DNA of 64,000 bases from an uncultured Actinomycetes bacterium (GTDB lineage: Bacteria; Actinomycetota; Actinomycetes; Nanopelagicales; Nanopelagicaceae): positions 1-64,000 of the forward strand of contig CAIKCJ010000014.1 in the NCBI GenBank assembly GCA_903825945.1, in the 5' to 3' direction. Below the pieces are notes generated by a model. The model did not search any database. It was not told the DNA's origin and worked only from the letters and a program-made list of their open reading frames with translations. Positions 26,035-36,235 of the stretch are shown here, piece after piece (within the stretch, counting starts at the first letter, position 1; every line of letters begins with the position of its first letter). A program made the translations under genes and the position numbers.

Positions 26035-27609
26035 ATGATTTCCGTTGACCTCAAGAATGTAGCCACAACTCAAGGTACTCGCGATTCGCTCAACGCTGTA
26101 ACACAGCGACTCGCTGCTAAAGATGCAACGCTTTGGGGTGAGGCTGCCGTCGCAGATGCATCAGTTCGCTTGAACTGGATAGACCTTCCAACGTCATCAC
26201 GAGCACTCTTGCCAGAGCTCGATGCTCTAGCCGCTTGGGCAAAGAGCTCGGGGCTTAACCATGTGATTTTGGCAGGAATGGGTGGCTCTTCGCTTGCCCC
26301 TGAAGTCATTGCCAAAACATTTAGCAAAAAGCTCACAGTCTTGGATACAACTGATCCTGATCAGATCGCCGCTGCAATCCCATCGGATCTGCGTAACGTA
26401 GTAGTCGCGATTGGTTCGAAGTCTGGCTCCACCATCGAAACCGCCTCACACAAAGCGCTCTTCACTGAACTGCTTGTTAAGGCTGGTCTCAACCCAGCAG
26501 ATCACTTGGTGATTGTCACCGATCCGGGCTCACCTTTCGATCTTTCTTCACGCGCCGATGGACTCAAAGTAATTAACGCTGATCCACAGGTAGGTGGACG
26601 GTACAGCGCATTAAGTGCATTTGGGCTTGTGCCTGCTGCACTTATAGGTGTCGATGTATCAGTGTTGCTTGATGATGCAGCGGCTGCTGCGCAAACATTT
26701 AGCGCACCGGACTCCCCTGCCGTCCTTCTGGCAGCAGCTATCTTTGATGCCAACGAACAGAACGTCGCATTCTTCGATGGCGATTCTAATGTTCCTGGAA
26801 TCTCTGATTGGATCGAGCAACTTGTTGCAGAGTCAACAGGTAAAGATCAGAAGGGTCGATTGCCGATTGTTATCGAAGGCGCCGGCGCTGATGTAGCTGG
26901 CCCTGGGCTTGTGATTTCATTTGCGCAATCAACTTCAGCACAACCTGCCTCGGATATTATGGTGCAAGGCTCTCTCGGTGAGCATTTCATTCTGTGGGAA
27001 TGGGTAACAGCGCTCCTTGGATATGCACTTGAGCTCAACCCATTTGATCAACCCAATGTCACTGAAGCTAAGGAACGTACCGGTGCCCTCTTGGCTACGT
27101 GGAGCGATGGTCGAGTACCAGCGCTAACACCTTCTTTTGAGGATGACGATATAGCCATCTTTAGCAGTTCCTCAGCGCAATCTGCTCGCGGAGCGCTCGA
27201 AGAGTTCTTCAAGGCGCAACCACAGAACAACACTCATTATTTTGCGATCATGGCTTACTTGGCCCGCGGAATTAATGAGGAGATTACGCAGATGCGCCCG
27301 TTCGTTGCTGCTATCACTGGCGCCGGGACAACATTTGGTTGGGGTCCTCGCTTCCTCCACTCAACCGGACAGTTCCACAAAGGTGGACAGCGCAACGGGG
27401 CATTTATTCAAATCACTGGTGAGAATCAGATTGATCTTGCAATTCCAGGCAAAGAGTTCACATTCCATACGCTCTTGATGGCTCAAGCTCTCGGAGATGG
27501 CCAAGCACTCAGCTCTCGTGAATTCCCGTTGATCCGCATTCACTTAAAAAATAGAACGCGTGGCGTAGTTCGAGTTCTCGAACTCTTGCGTGAATTGAGT
27601 GTGGCTTAA
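26035..27609 (+). CDS. pgi: Glucose-6-phosphate isomerase
   Basis: Interconverts glucose 6-phosphate and fructose 6-phosphate, 524 residues, of the SIS-fold type found as the third gene of actinobacterial tkt-tal-pgi operons. Visible sugar-phosphate motifs are AGMGGSSLAPEV near 80 and AIGSKSGSTIETASHK near 125, and the late Lys in STGQFHKGGQRNGAF. zwf, opcA and pgl, which usually follow, are missing; the gene instead ends with a stop that overlaps the convergent rbpA stop by 4 bases. Confidence 0.92.
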   Translation: MISVDLKNVATTQGTRDSLNAVTQRLAAKDATLWGEAAVADASVRLNWIDLPTSSRALLPELDALAAWAKSSGLNHVILAGMGGSSLAPEVIAKTFSKKLTVLDTTDPDQIAAAIPSDLRNVVVAIGSKSGSTIETASHKALFTELLVKAGLNPADHLVIVTDPGSPFDLSSRADGLKVINADPQVGGRYSALSAFGLVPAALIGVDVSVLLDDAAAAAQTFSAPDSPAVLLAAAIFDANEQNVAFFDGDSNVPGISDWIEQLVAESTGKDQKGRLPIVIEGAGADVAGPGLVISFAQSTSAQPASDIMVQGSLGEHFILWEWVTALLGYALELNPFDQPNVTEAKERTGALLATWSDGRVPALTPSFEDDDIAIFSSSSAQSARGALEEFFKAQPQNNTHYFAIMAYLARGINEEITQMRPFVAAITGAGTTFGWGPRFLHSTGQFHKGGQRNGAFIQITGENQIDLAIPGKEFTFHTLLMAQALGDGQALSSREFPLIRIHLKNRTRGVVRVLELLRELSVA

Positions 27610-27947
27610 ATATCTTCGCCGCGTAGTGCAGCTAAGGCATCATTGAGAATCTTCTCAGCCTCTGCTTCACTACGACGCTCTTTTACATAGGCTAAGTGCG
27701 TCTTGTAAGGCTCATTTTTCAAAGGTAGCGGTGGATTCTCTTTATCGCGACCCGCTGGAAAACCACAACGTGGACAATCCCATTCTGCCGGAATTGCTAC
27801 AGTGCCATCTTCGGCAAATGAAGGCTTAGTTTCGTGGCCATTTGCACACCAATACGAGACACGGAAGCGAGCAATAGCTTCGCCGCGCTCCGCCTCACCC
27901 ATTGGGCCTGCGCCAACACGACTACCGCGGATTGCACTTCCTGCCAT
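27606..27947 (-). CDS. rbpA: RNA polymerase-binding protein RbpA
   Basis: Actinobacterial transcription factor that binds RNA polymerase and the primary sigma factor and stabilises open complexes. 113 residues. Cys34 and His38 (YWCANGHE) with Cys58 and Cys61 (CPRCGFP) form the zinc site of the core domain; the MAGSAIRGSRVGAGPMGE start is the family hallmark. GGGAG six bases before the ATG gives a conventional start. The upstream spacer (27948-28031) is A/T-rich without a clear promoter. Confidence 0.96.
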   Translation of the reverse strand: MAGSAIRGSRVGAGPMGEAERGEAIARFRVSYWCANGHETKPSFAEDGTVAIPAEWDCPRCGFPAGRDKENPPLPLKNEPYKTHLAYVKERRSEAEAEKILNDALAALRGEDI

Positions 27948-28031
27948 GGCTTACTCCCTTACCTCAAATTATTTAATTTACTGATTTTTTTATTTCACTC
28001 TGGACGAGAGATAACGCAAAAGCTGTGAAAC

Positions 28032-28259
28032 TTATTTCAGGTAGAGACCAAGCGCTACAACTCCTGCAAACCAGAGGCCACCTACGACAATGGTGATGCG
28101 ATCAAGATTCTTCTCGACAACAGATGAGCCGCCGTAGTTGGATGAGACGCCGCCACCGAAGAGGTCTGAGAGTCCGCTGCCCTTGCCCTTGTGGAGCAGA
28201 ACCAAGAGGATCATCAGGATGCTTGTGATGACCAAGAGGATTGAGAGGGTTAGGACCAC
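28032..28259 (-). CDS. secG: Preprotein translocase subunit SecG
   Basis: Third core subunit of the SecYEG channel; 75 residues with two membrane helices (about 3-23 and 53-73) and the conserved LLHKGKGSGLSDLFGGG loop. The start is GTG with GAAGGAG seven bases upstream. It lies between tpiA and rbpA in the usual actinobacterial neighbourhood. Confidence 0.95.
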   Translation of the reverse strand: MVLTLSILLVITSILMILLVLLHKGKGSGLSDLFGGGVSSNYGGSSVVEKNLDRITIVVGGLWFAGVVALGLYLK

Positions 28260-28335
28260 GTGAGAACTCCTTCAGAGACTTAAGTCGATGGCCGGTGAAG
28301 GCCGTTATTGGCCCGCTCTCGCAGGACAGAGGGCA

Positions 28336-28341
28336 ATCATA
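28336..28341 (-). promoter_or_regulatory. Candidate secG -10
   Basis: TATGAT on the minus strand, 77 bases before the secG GTG, in the 167-bp tpiA-secG gap. The match to TATAAT is good but no -35 is clear. The rest of the gap holds small GC hairpins (for example GTGCC at 28350 with GGCAC at 28363) and no reading frame. Confidence 0.35.
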
Positions 28342-28426
28342 CCCGCCCTGTGCCCCTTATGAGGCACGATCGGACTCCCCTAGGTTAGGAATATCTAGCA
28401 GCAGATATGCCGCCAAATGATTAAAA

Positions 28427-29203
28427 TTACTTGGCTGCGCGATGAAAACTTGCGATTCGAGCGAATTCCTCAGGGTCTAGGCTCGCTCCACCCACGAGGG
28501 CGCCATCGACATCTGCTTCAGCCATGATCTCGATGATATTTGCTGACTTCACAGAGCCCCCGTAGAGAACTCGTGCAGCCGCCGCAATCTCTTCATCTGC
28601 AATTTCGATCAGAGCCGCGCGAATGGCAGCACAGACTTCTTGAGCATCTGCCGGGGTCGCGGTCTTGCCTGTGCCGATCGCCCATACTGGCTCGTAGGCG
28701 AAGACAATCTTCTTAAGATCAGACTTACTAAAGCCCTTAAGCGCAGCCTGAACCTGAGCAACAACGTAAGCAACTTGGTTGCCAGATTCACGTACTGTGA
28801 GATCTTCACCGATGCACAGGAGCGGTGTGAGTTCGTTCGCAAGCGCAGCTTTAATCTTCTTGGACACTAAGGCGTCGTTCTCTCCGTGAATAGTGCGTCG
28901 CTCGGAGTGTCCAATTAGTACATATGAGCAACCGAGCTTGGAGAGCATCGAGCCCGAAATATCACCTGTAAATGCGCCTGATGCTTCTGGTGAAAGGTCT
29001 TGTGCGCCGTACTGCAAGCGTAGGCGATCTCCGTCAATCAGGGTTTGCACTGAACGAATATCTGTAAATGGTGGGAAGATGACAATTTCGACAGCTTCGT
29101 AATCCTTGTCCTGAAGTGAGTATGAAAGCTTCTGGGTCACCGCGATGGCTTCAAGATGATTGAGATTCATCTTCCAGTTTCCAGCAATAATTGGCTTACG
29201 CAT
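28427..29203 (-). CDS. tpiA: Triosephosphate isomerase
   Basis: TIM-barrel enzyme interconverting dihydroxyacetone phosphate and glyceraldehyde 3-phosphate. The 258-residue form starts [13 protein letters not shown], the standard N-terminus; an upstream in-frame extension of 45 residues lies in pgk and is rejected. Catalytic Lys in GNWKMN, His in IGHSERR and Glu in [15 protein letters not shown] are all present. The start overlaps the pgk end by 8 bases. Confidence 0.97.
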   Translation of the reverse strand: MRKPIIAGNWKMNLNHLEAIAVTQKLSYSLQDKDYEAVEIVIFPPFTDIRSVQTLIDGDRLRLQYGAQDLSPEASGAFTGDISGSMLSKLGCSYVLIGHSERRTIHGENDALVSKKIKAALANELTPLLCIGEDLTVRESGNQVAYVVAQVQAALKGFSKSDLKKIVFAYEPVWAIGTGKTATPADAQEVCAAIRAALIEIADEEIAAAARVLYGGSVKSANIIEIMAEADVDGALVGGASLDPEEFARIASFHRAAK

Positions 29204-30412
29204 TATGTAGAACCTCAATTCCAGGTAGGGATTTTCCTTCGAGATATTCGAGTGATGCGCCACCACCCGTTGAAATGTAACCAAATTGCTCATCAGTAAA
29301 CCCAAGAGCACGAACTGCAGCAGCTGAGTCGCCACCACCTACAACAGATATTCCACTGACTTTTGTTAGCGCATCTGCAACAACTTTCGTTCCATTCGCA
29401 AAGTTAGGAAATTCAAAAACGCCCATTGGGCCATTCCAGAATACTGTTTTGCAACCTTCGATAGCCAATGCAAAGACTGCAGCGCTCTGGGGTCCAATAT
29501 CTAGGCCCATCTGATCGGCAGGAATTGCATCTGCCTTCACGAGAGTTGGAGTTGCATCTGCTGCAAAGGTTGGAGCAACCACGATGTCGGTCGGAAGCAA
29601 AAGCTTGACACCTAACCGCTGAGCATCGCTCATCAATTTTTTAACATCAGGAATCAAATCAACTTCAACGAGAGACTTTCCAATTTCGTGACCCTGGGCT
29701 GCAAGGAAGGTAAAGAGCATTCCGCCGCCAATAGCCATCACATCAACTTTTTCAAGGAGATTTTTAATCACGCCGATTTTGTCCGAAACTTTTGAGCCAC
29801 CGAGAACGACTCCATAAGGGCGTTCTGGTTCTACCGTCAGCTTCTTCAAGACGTTTATTTCTGCTGCTACTAAGAATCCAGCTGCATGAGGAAGAATTGT
29901 TGCAACATCATAAACAGATGCATGCTTGCGGTGTACTGCACCGAAACCATCGCTGACGTAGAGATCCATATCAGCGGTTAATTTCTTAGCTAATTCAACT
30001 CGCTGCGCATCATCCTTGCTGGTCTCTGCACTCTCAAAACGAATATTTTCTAGGAGTAATACTTCTCCGCCTTTTAGCGCTGCGCGTTTTGCGAGGCTAT
30101 CGGCTCCGACGACATCAGTCGAGAAGAGAACGGGTGAGCCAAGGAGGTCTCCAAGACGGTGTGCAACAGGAGCAAGTGAAAACTCTGGTGCCGGTCCGTT
30201 CTTAGGTCGGCCCAAGTGAGCCATGATTACAACCGCAGCCCCTGCTTCCAACAGATACTTAATTGTTGGAAGCGAGGCGCGAATTCGACCATCATCGCGA
30301 ATAACGCCATCTTTGATTGGAACGTTCAAATCGCAGCGAAGGAGTACTCGCTTGCCTTTGAGTTCTGACTCTACGTTCAGATCGGTAATAGCGCGCAATG
30401 ATGTTTCTGACA

Positions 30413-30413
<1 letters not shown>
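29196..30413 (-). CDS. pgk: Phosphoglycerate kinase
   Basis: Makes ATP from 1,3-bisphosphoglycerate. 405 residues with the N-terminal [11 protein letters not shown] signature, AHLGRPK, and the C-terminal nucleotide segment [14 protein letters not shown] and [10 protein letters not shown]. One-base overlap with gap and 8-base overlap with tpiA show a gap-pgk-tpiA operon. Confidence 0.97.
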
Positions 30414-31438
<1,025 letters not shown>

Positions 31439-31501
31439 TCAGTAATTTTTATAAAATAGGCCCAAAATCGGCCACCACACCATTGTGAGGTGTGCAGTCT
31501 A

Positions 31502-32482
31502 TCACTCCGCCAGGAGCTCGGGGCTAAGGCCGGCCTCTGTATCGGGAATTCCTAGTTCATGAGCGCGCTTATCAGCCATCGCCAAGAGTCGTCGGATGCG
31601 TCCTGCAATTGCATCCTTGGTCATAGGTGGCACCGCAAGTGAACCAAGTTCTTCTAGGCTCGCCTGGCCGTGATTAATGCGCAGCTCCCCCGCTTCTTTC
31701 AGGTGATCGGGAATTTCTTCACCAAGAATCTCTAGTGCTCGGGCTACGCGAGCTGATGCTGCAACTGCAGCGCGTGCAGAGCGACGTAAATTGGCATCAT
31801 CAAAATTTGCTAGACGATTTGCTGTCGCACGAACCTCGCGACGCATTCTGCGTTCTTCCCACGCAAGCACGCTTTCATGCGCACCCAAACGCGTCAGTAG
31901 TGCGCCAATTGCATCGCCATCACGAATGACTACTCGATCGACAGATCTGACTTCGCGCGCCTTTGCGGTGATGCCAAGACGGCGTGCGGCTCCAACGAGT
32001 GCAAGCGCAGCCTCGGGTCCAGGACAGGTAATTTCTAACGCAGAGGAACGACCAGGTTCTGTTAGTGAGCCATGTGCGAGAAATGCACCACGCCATGCAG
32101 CTTCGGCATCACATATTCCAGATGAGACAACTTGCGGTGGCAATCCTCGGATTGGGCGACCTTGTGCATCGATCAAGCCAGCCTGACGTGCAAGCGCGTC
32201 TCCAGCCGATGTAACGCGAACGACGTATCGACTACCTTTACGTAGCCCACTTGGTGAGAGAACAGATAGTTCACTGTCATGTCCATAAATATCAGAGATG
32301 TCCTTGCGCAGGCGTCTAGCAGATTGGGCAGTATCAAGCTCAACCTCAATAGCGATCTTGCCTGCGGCAATATGTAATCCGCCTGCAAAGCGCAAGAGTG
32401 CGGAGACTTCGGCCTTTCGGCAGCAAGGTTTTGAGACGCTCAGTCTGCTGAGCTCGTCCTTCACCGATGCTGTCATTGCCAT
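31502..32482 (-). CDS. whiA: Sporulation/division regulator WhiA
   Basis: DNA-binding protein conserved in Gram-positive bacteria, controlling division and development genes. 326 residues, start [14 protein letters not shown], with a degenerate LAGLIDADG homing-endonuclease-like fold (about 15-210) and a C-terminal helix-turn-helix (about 230-310, [20 protein letters not shown]). It follows yvcK by four bases; the yvcK-whiA pair with rapZ is conserved. Confidence 0.95.
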   Translation of the reverse strand: MAMTASVKDELSRLSVSKPCCRKAEVSALLRFAGGLHIAAGKIAIEVELDTAQSARRLRKDISDIYGHDSELSVLSPSGLRKGSRYVVRVTSAGDALARQAGLIDAQGRPIRGLPPQVVSSGICDAEAAWRGAFLAHGSLTEPGRSSALEITCPGPEAALALVGAARRLGITAKAREVRSVDRVVIRDGDAIGALLTRLGAHESVLAWEERRMRREVRATANRLANFDDANLRRSARAAVAASARVARALEILGEEIPDHLKEAGELRINHGQASLEELGSLAVPPMTKDAIAGRIRRLLAMADKRAHELGIPDTEAGLSPELLAE

Positions 32483-32486
32483 GGCG

Positions 32487-33431
32487 CTATCTAAGCAGGC
32501 TTAGCTCCATAATGTGTGCGAAAACGGAACGTAATTTTTCAACGCTATGGTGATAACTTCCGGGTGCTTCGGCGACATCGGCGACGATTAATTGCCCGCC
32601 CAAACCCTCAACCATCACTTGAAGTTGGGAGCTGACGTTTCTGGCGCTTTGGTCTGCGATTGCATAATCAATTTTCAAATCTGGCATATGCCGCAAAACG
32701 AATTGTAGGTGCTCCTCCAGAGTGGAGCCCGCAAATTCATCGGCCGCCTCAGGTTCTGGCAGGTTAAAAATCATTATTTTCTTGGCAGGGCTGGCGATAA
32801 TTGCTTCGGCCTGTTCCTTCAAAAGCACATGCGGCATAACTGATGAGAACCAAGAGCCTGGACCGAAGGTGATCCACTGGGCTTCTGAAATCGCATCGAG
32901 AGCTTCTCGCGTTGCCGAAGGATTCTCAGGTATCAACCGAAGTGATTCGACTCGCCCTTTTGCGGTTGCGACTTCGACCTGTCCTCGCACAATTGTGCGA
33001 CCATACGCCGTGTTAAAAGTGCCTTCGATATCAAGTGGCTGCAGCGACATCGGCAGTACGCGACCAACTATCCGCAGCAATTTTCCAACTTGGGCGACAC
33101 CGGCAACTGGATCGCCATCTTTATCCCATAGTGCCATGAGCAAGAGATTGCCAAGTGGATGTCCATCGAGTGGGCCATCGGTAGTAAATCTATATTGCAG
33201 AAGATCTGCCCAGCCTCGGCCCCAATCATCATCACTGCAGAGCGCAGCTAACGCCATGCGCAGATCGCCCGGCGGCATAAAAGAAAACTCTTCCCGCAGC
33301 CTTCCGCTGGATCCACCGTTATCCGCGACTGTGACAATTGCGGTCAACTCACTCGTTAAGCCACGAATTGCTTTGAGAGTTGCAGCCAAACCATGTCCCC
33401 CACCTAAAGAGACAACGCGAGGTGCTCTCAC
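32487..33431 (-). CDS. yvcK: YvcK/CofD-like gluconeogenesis factor
   Basis: Rossmann-like UDP-sugar-binding protein linked to carbon balance and cell-wall control in Gram-positives. 314 residues with [13 protein letters not shown] at the N-terminus and [15 protein letters not shown] near 40. It starts with GTG in a GTGA overlap with the rapZ stop. Confidence 0.93.
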   Translation of the reverse strand: MRAPRVVSLGGGHGLAATLKAIRGLTSELTAIVTVADNGGSSGRLREEFSFMPPGDLRMALAALCSDDDWGRGWADLLQYRFTTDGPLDGHPLGNLLLMALWDKDGDPVAGVAQVGKLLRIVGRVLPMSLQPLDIEGTFNTAYGRTIVRGQVEVATAKGRVESLRLIPENPSATREALDAISEAQWITFGPGSWFSSVMPHVLLKEQAEAIIASPAKKIMIFNLPEPEAADEFAGSTLEEHLQFVLRHMPDLKIDYAIADQSARNVSSQLQVMVEGLGGQLIVADVAEAPGSYHHSVEKLRSVFAHIMELSLLR

Positions 33432-34300
33432 AGTTCCCGACCAAGGTCGCGGTGTATCGCAGAGGAAACAATTTTCTTCTCTCCGACTAACCCTTGAGCG
33501 TTAAGCCGTGCTGAAAGTTCTTCTGCGATCGCAACAGAGCGATGCTTGCCACCGGTGCATCCAATTGCGAGAGTCAGATATTTTCTACCCTCTTGAAAAA
33601 ACCCAATGGCCATCGTTTCGAAGAGGTTTTGATAACCACTCAAAAAATCCTGCACATTCTGATTATTAAGTACTTTTTCGCTCACAGGTTTGTCTAGACC
33701 GGTGAGAGGACGCAATTCTGGAATCCAATGTGGATTTGCTATGAACCGACAATCCATCACAAGATCAGCATCAATGGGAATTCCATACTTATAGCCAAAT
33801 GAAAGAATGTTCACTCGAAGATCAGCTTGTGTATCATCTCTGAAAAGTGCAGCAACCTTCTGCTCTAACTGATGAACGTTTAAGGCAGATGAATCGATGA
33901 TGACGTCGGCTACTGAACGAACTTCGCGTAGGCGCTGCCTCTCCTTGGAAATTCCATCGACGATTCGCTCGCTTCCTTGCAATGGGTGCGGACGCCTAGT
34001 GGATTCAAACCTACGGACGAGAACATCATCTGCTGCATCGACAAAGAGAACTCTTCGAGCAATTGCGTGTTCAGCTATTTCGCTGAGGGCACTGTTGAGG
34101 TTGCCAAAAAATTCACGGCCACGCACATCGATCACGACTGCAATTTTGGGGGCTGTCACAGTGGAGATATCGCACAGTGTTGAGAGCATTGAAGGTGGGA
34201 GGTTATCGACTACATACCAACCCAAATCTTCCATTGCATGCGCGACGGTCGATCGACCCGCACCGCTCATGCCGGTGATGACCACTACTTCGCTACTCAT
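33428..34300 (-). CDS. rapZ: RapZ/YvcJ nucleotide-binding protein
   Basis: P-loop protein of the RapZ family; in E. coli it is an RNA-binding adaptor, and its role in actinobacteria is not settled. 290 residues with Walker A GMSGAGRST, the VIDVRGREF segment, and the C-terminal GCTGGKHRSVAIAE signature. It lies 24 bases after uvrC; TAGGCT occurs seven bases before the ATG, near the leaderless spacing. Confidence 0.93.
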   Translation of the reverse strand: MSSEVVVITGMSGAGRSTVAHAMEDLGWYVVDNLPPSMLSTLCDISTVTAPKIAVVIDVRGREFFGNLNSALSEIAEHAIARRVLFVDAADDVLVRRFESTRRPHPLQGSERIVDGISKERQRLREVRSVADVIIDSSALNVHQLEQKVAALFRDDTQADLRVNILSFGYKYGIPIDADLVMDCRFIANPHWIPELRPLTGLDKPVSEKVLNNQNVQDFLSGYQNLFETMAIGFFQEGRKYLTLAIGCTGGKHRSVAIAEELSARLNAQGLVGEKKIVSSAIHRDLGREL

Positions 34301-34324
34301 GGGAATAAGCCTAGCTAGAAAATC

Positions 34325-36235
34325 TCAGCGTGTAAGGATCTCACCCGTACCAACATCGACCGCAGCCTCTGGCGCAGGTCCAAGTGCCAACTCAATCGTG
34401 GCCGCAGTCTTCTCGCCAATTCCGGGAACTGCAGCAATCTCTGCCAAGGTCGCTTTGCGAATGGCGCCAACCGAGCCAAACCGATCTAAGAGGGCACGCC
34501 TGCGGACTTCTCCCAACATCGGAATTTCGTCCAAGAGAGATTCGAGCATGACAGCCGAACGCTTGGAGCGGTGAAAATTAATCGCAAATCTGTGCGCCTC
34601 ATCGCGCACTCGCTGGAGAAGATAGAGACCCTCGCTATGGCGCGCAAAAATCACTGGGTCTGGATCATTAGGTATCCACACTTCCTCAAGTCGCTTAGCC
34701 AGACCGACCAACGGAATATGCTCAAGTCCAAGCTCAGTTAGCGCCTTATATGCGGCCTTCACCTGTGGAGCGCCGCCATCGACCACGATCAGTTGGGGCG
34801 GATAGGCGAATTTTGCTCGACCGCCACCTGCCATAGCCAATTCTGTCTTATCAAGATCTCGCTCGGCTAAATATCGCTTCATGCGTCGAGTGATCACATG
34901 ATGCATGGCACGAGTGTCATCGAACCCGGATTCGTCGTCAATAGCAAAGCGACGATATTCAGATTTCTTTGGTTGGCCATCTTCGAAAACAACCATGGAT
35001 GCCACCATATGTTTACCTTGAATATTTGAGATATCGAAGCACTCGATGCGAAGCGGCAGAGTTGGCAGCGAGAGACCTTCGGTAATCTCTTCAAGTGCTT
35101 TACCCACAACTGCACTGTCATTGGCTCGCTTACTGAGATATTGGATAAGCGCTTGATGAGCATTTCGTTTGACGGTCTGCATCATCTCGAATTTCTCACC
35201 TCGCTGTGGAACGGAGATGCGTACTGCGTGCCCCGAGATCTGCGCCAACCACTGCTCAAGCGCACTCGTGTCGTTAGCTGCCCGATCGATAAGAATCTCC
35301 AATGGAATCTTGCTCTCAATATAGATCTTGGCAAGAGCCGCTTCAACTACATCTTCCTCCTCTAACACATCTGCTAAATCTATAATCCATGCCCGGGAGG
35401 CGATGATGCGACCGGCTCGAATAGAGAACAAGGATGCAGCTGCATGAGTGAGTTCAGTATGTATGGCGATTAAGTCGGCCGAGAAATTATTATTGAGCGA
35501 TACTTCGGTTAGCTCTGTGGTAGCAGTAAGCGCAGCTAGCTGATCACGTAACTTTGCTGCCAATTCGAATTCCAGATTCTCAGAAGCACGCTCCATATCC
35601 AGTTGAATGGACTCAGCGATGTCAGTTGGGTTTCGATCTAGATAGGAGACCAGCTTCTTGGCCAGGTCCATATGTTCCTCTTTGGAAATCCAGCCCACGC
35701 ACGGTGCTGCGCATTTGCCGATGTCACCTAGCAAGCATTGACGTTTGGTGCTGACAGCGCGATTGAAGTTAGGTTGGGAGCAGGCGCGAATCGGAAATAT
35801 CTTCTGCAATACATCCACAGTTCCCCGAAGCGCCCAGGTGTGAGTAAACGGGCCGAAATATCGATTTCCCTTGATATGTTTGCTGCGCGATACAAATAAG
35901 CGTGGATATTCCTCGCTTAACGAGACGGCAAGATACGGATAGGTTTTATCATCCTTAAATTGAATATTAAATTGTGGATTCTCAGATTTAATCCAGGTGA
36001 ATTCCAGCGCTAGGGCTTCAATCTCGCTACCTACGATCGTCCAATCCACGCGCACTGCGGTGTGAACCATGCGATACGTCTTAGCCGCTAAGTTGCTACC
36101 AAAATATGAATTGAGTCGATTCTTTAAATTCTTCGCCTTGCCGACATAAATCACTCGATCTTTTGCGTCATAGAAACGATAGACGCCTGGATCGGTAGGT
36201 ATATCTTTCGGGCGATAGTCCGCTGGATTGGACAT
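34325..36235 (-). CDS. uvrC: Excinuclease ABC subunit C
   Basis: Dual-incision nuclease of nucleotide excision repair. 636 residues: N-terminal GIY-YIG domain (GVYRFYDAKDRVIYVGKAK), central UVR motif (about 200-235), RNase H-like C-terminal nuclease (IECFDISNIQG, LIVVDGGAPQ) and helix-hairpin-helix repeats at the end. TAATG overlap with uvrA. uvrB-uvrA-uvrC form one tight operon. Confidence 0.97.
   Translation of the reverse strand: MSNPADYRPKDIPTDPGVYRFYDAKDRVIYVGKAKNLKNRLNSYFGSNLAAKTYRMVHTAVRVDWTIVGSEIEALALEFTWIKSENPQFNIQFKDDKTYPYLAVSLSEEYPRLFVSRSKHIKGNRYFGPFTHTWALRGTVDVLQKIFPIRACSQPNFNRAVSTKRQCLLGDIGKCAAPCVGWISKEEHMDLAKKLVSYLDRNPTDIAESIQLDMERASENLEFELAAKLRDQLAALTATTELTEVSLNNNFSADLIAIHTELTHAAASLFSIRAGRIIASRAWIIDLADVLEEEDVVEAALAKIYIESKIPLEILIDRAANDTSALEQWLAQISGHAVRISVPQRGEKFEMMQTVKRNAHQALIQYLSKRANDSAVVGKALEEITEGLSLPTLPLRIECFDISNIQGKHMVASMVVFEDGQPKKSEYRRFAIDDESGFDDTRAMHHVITRRMKRYLAERDLDKTELAMAGGGRAKFAYPPQLIVVDGGAPQVKAAYKALTELGLEHIPLVGLAKRLEEVWIPNDPDPVIFARHSEGLYLLQRVRDEAHRFAINFHRSKRSAVMLESLLDEIPMLGEVRRRALLDRFGSVGAIRKATLAEIAAVPGIGEKTAATIELALGPAPEAAVDVGTGEILTR

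Noticed and set aside
27948-28031. Small plus-strand peptide before secG
   Set aside because: The frame begins inside rbpA antisense and the spacer is simple A/T-rich promoter-like sequence.
28260-28426. Possible small RNA or riboswitch between tpiA and secG
   Set aside because: Only short GC hairpins and a -10-like hexamer are visible; no known riboswitch core was recognised.
32722-33504. 260-codon plus-strand frame opposite yvcK and rapZ
   Set aside because: Long only because of the codon pattern of the genuine minus-strand genes; low-complexity, no motif.
33897-34574. 225-codon plus-strand frame opposite rapZ and uvrC
   Set aside because: Ser/Arg-rich shadow spanning two conserved genes; no start signal or domain.
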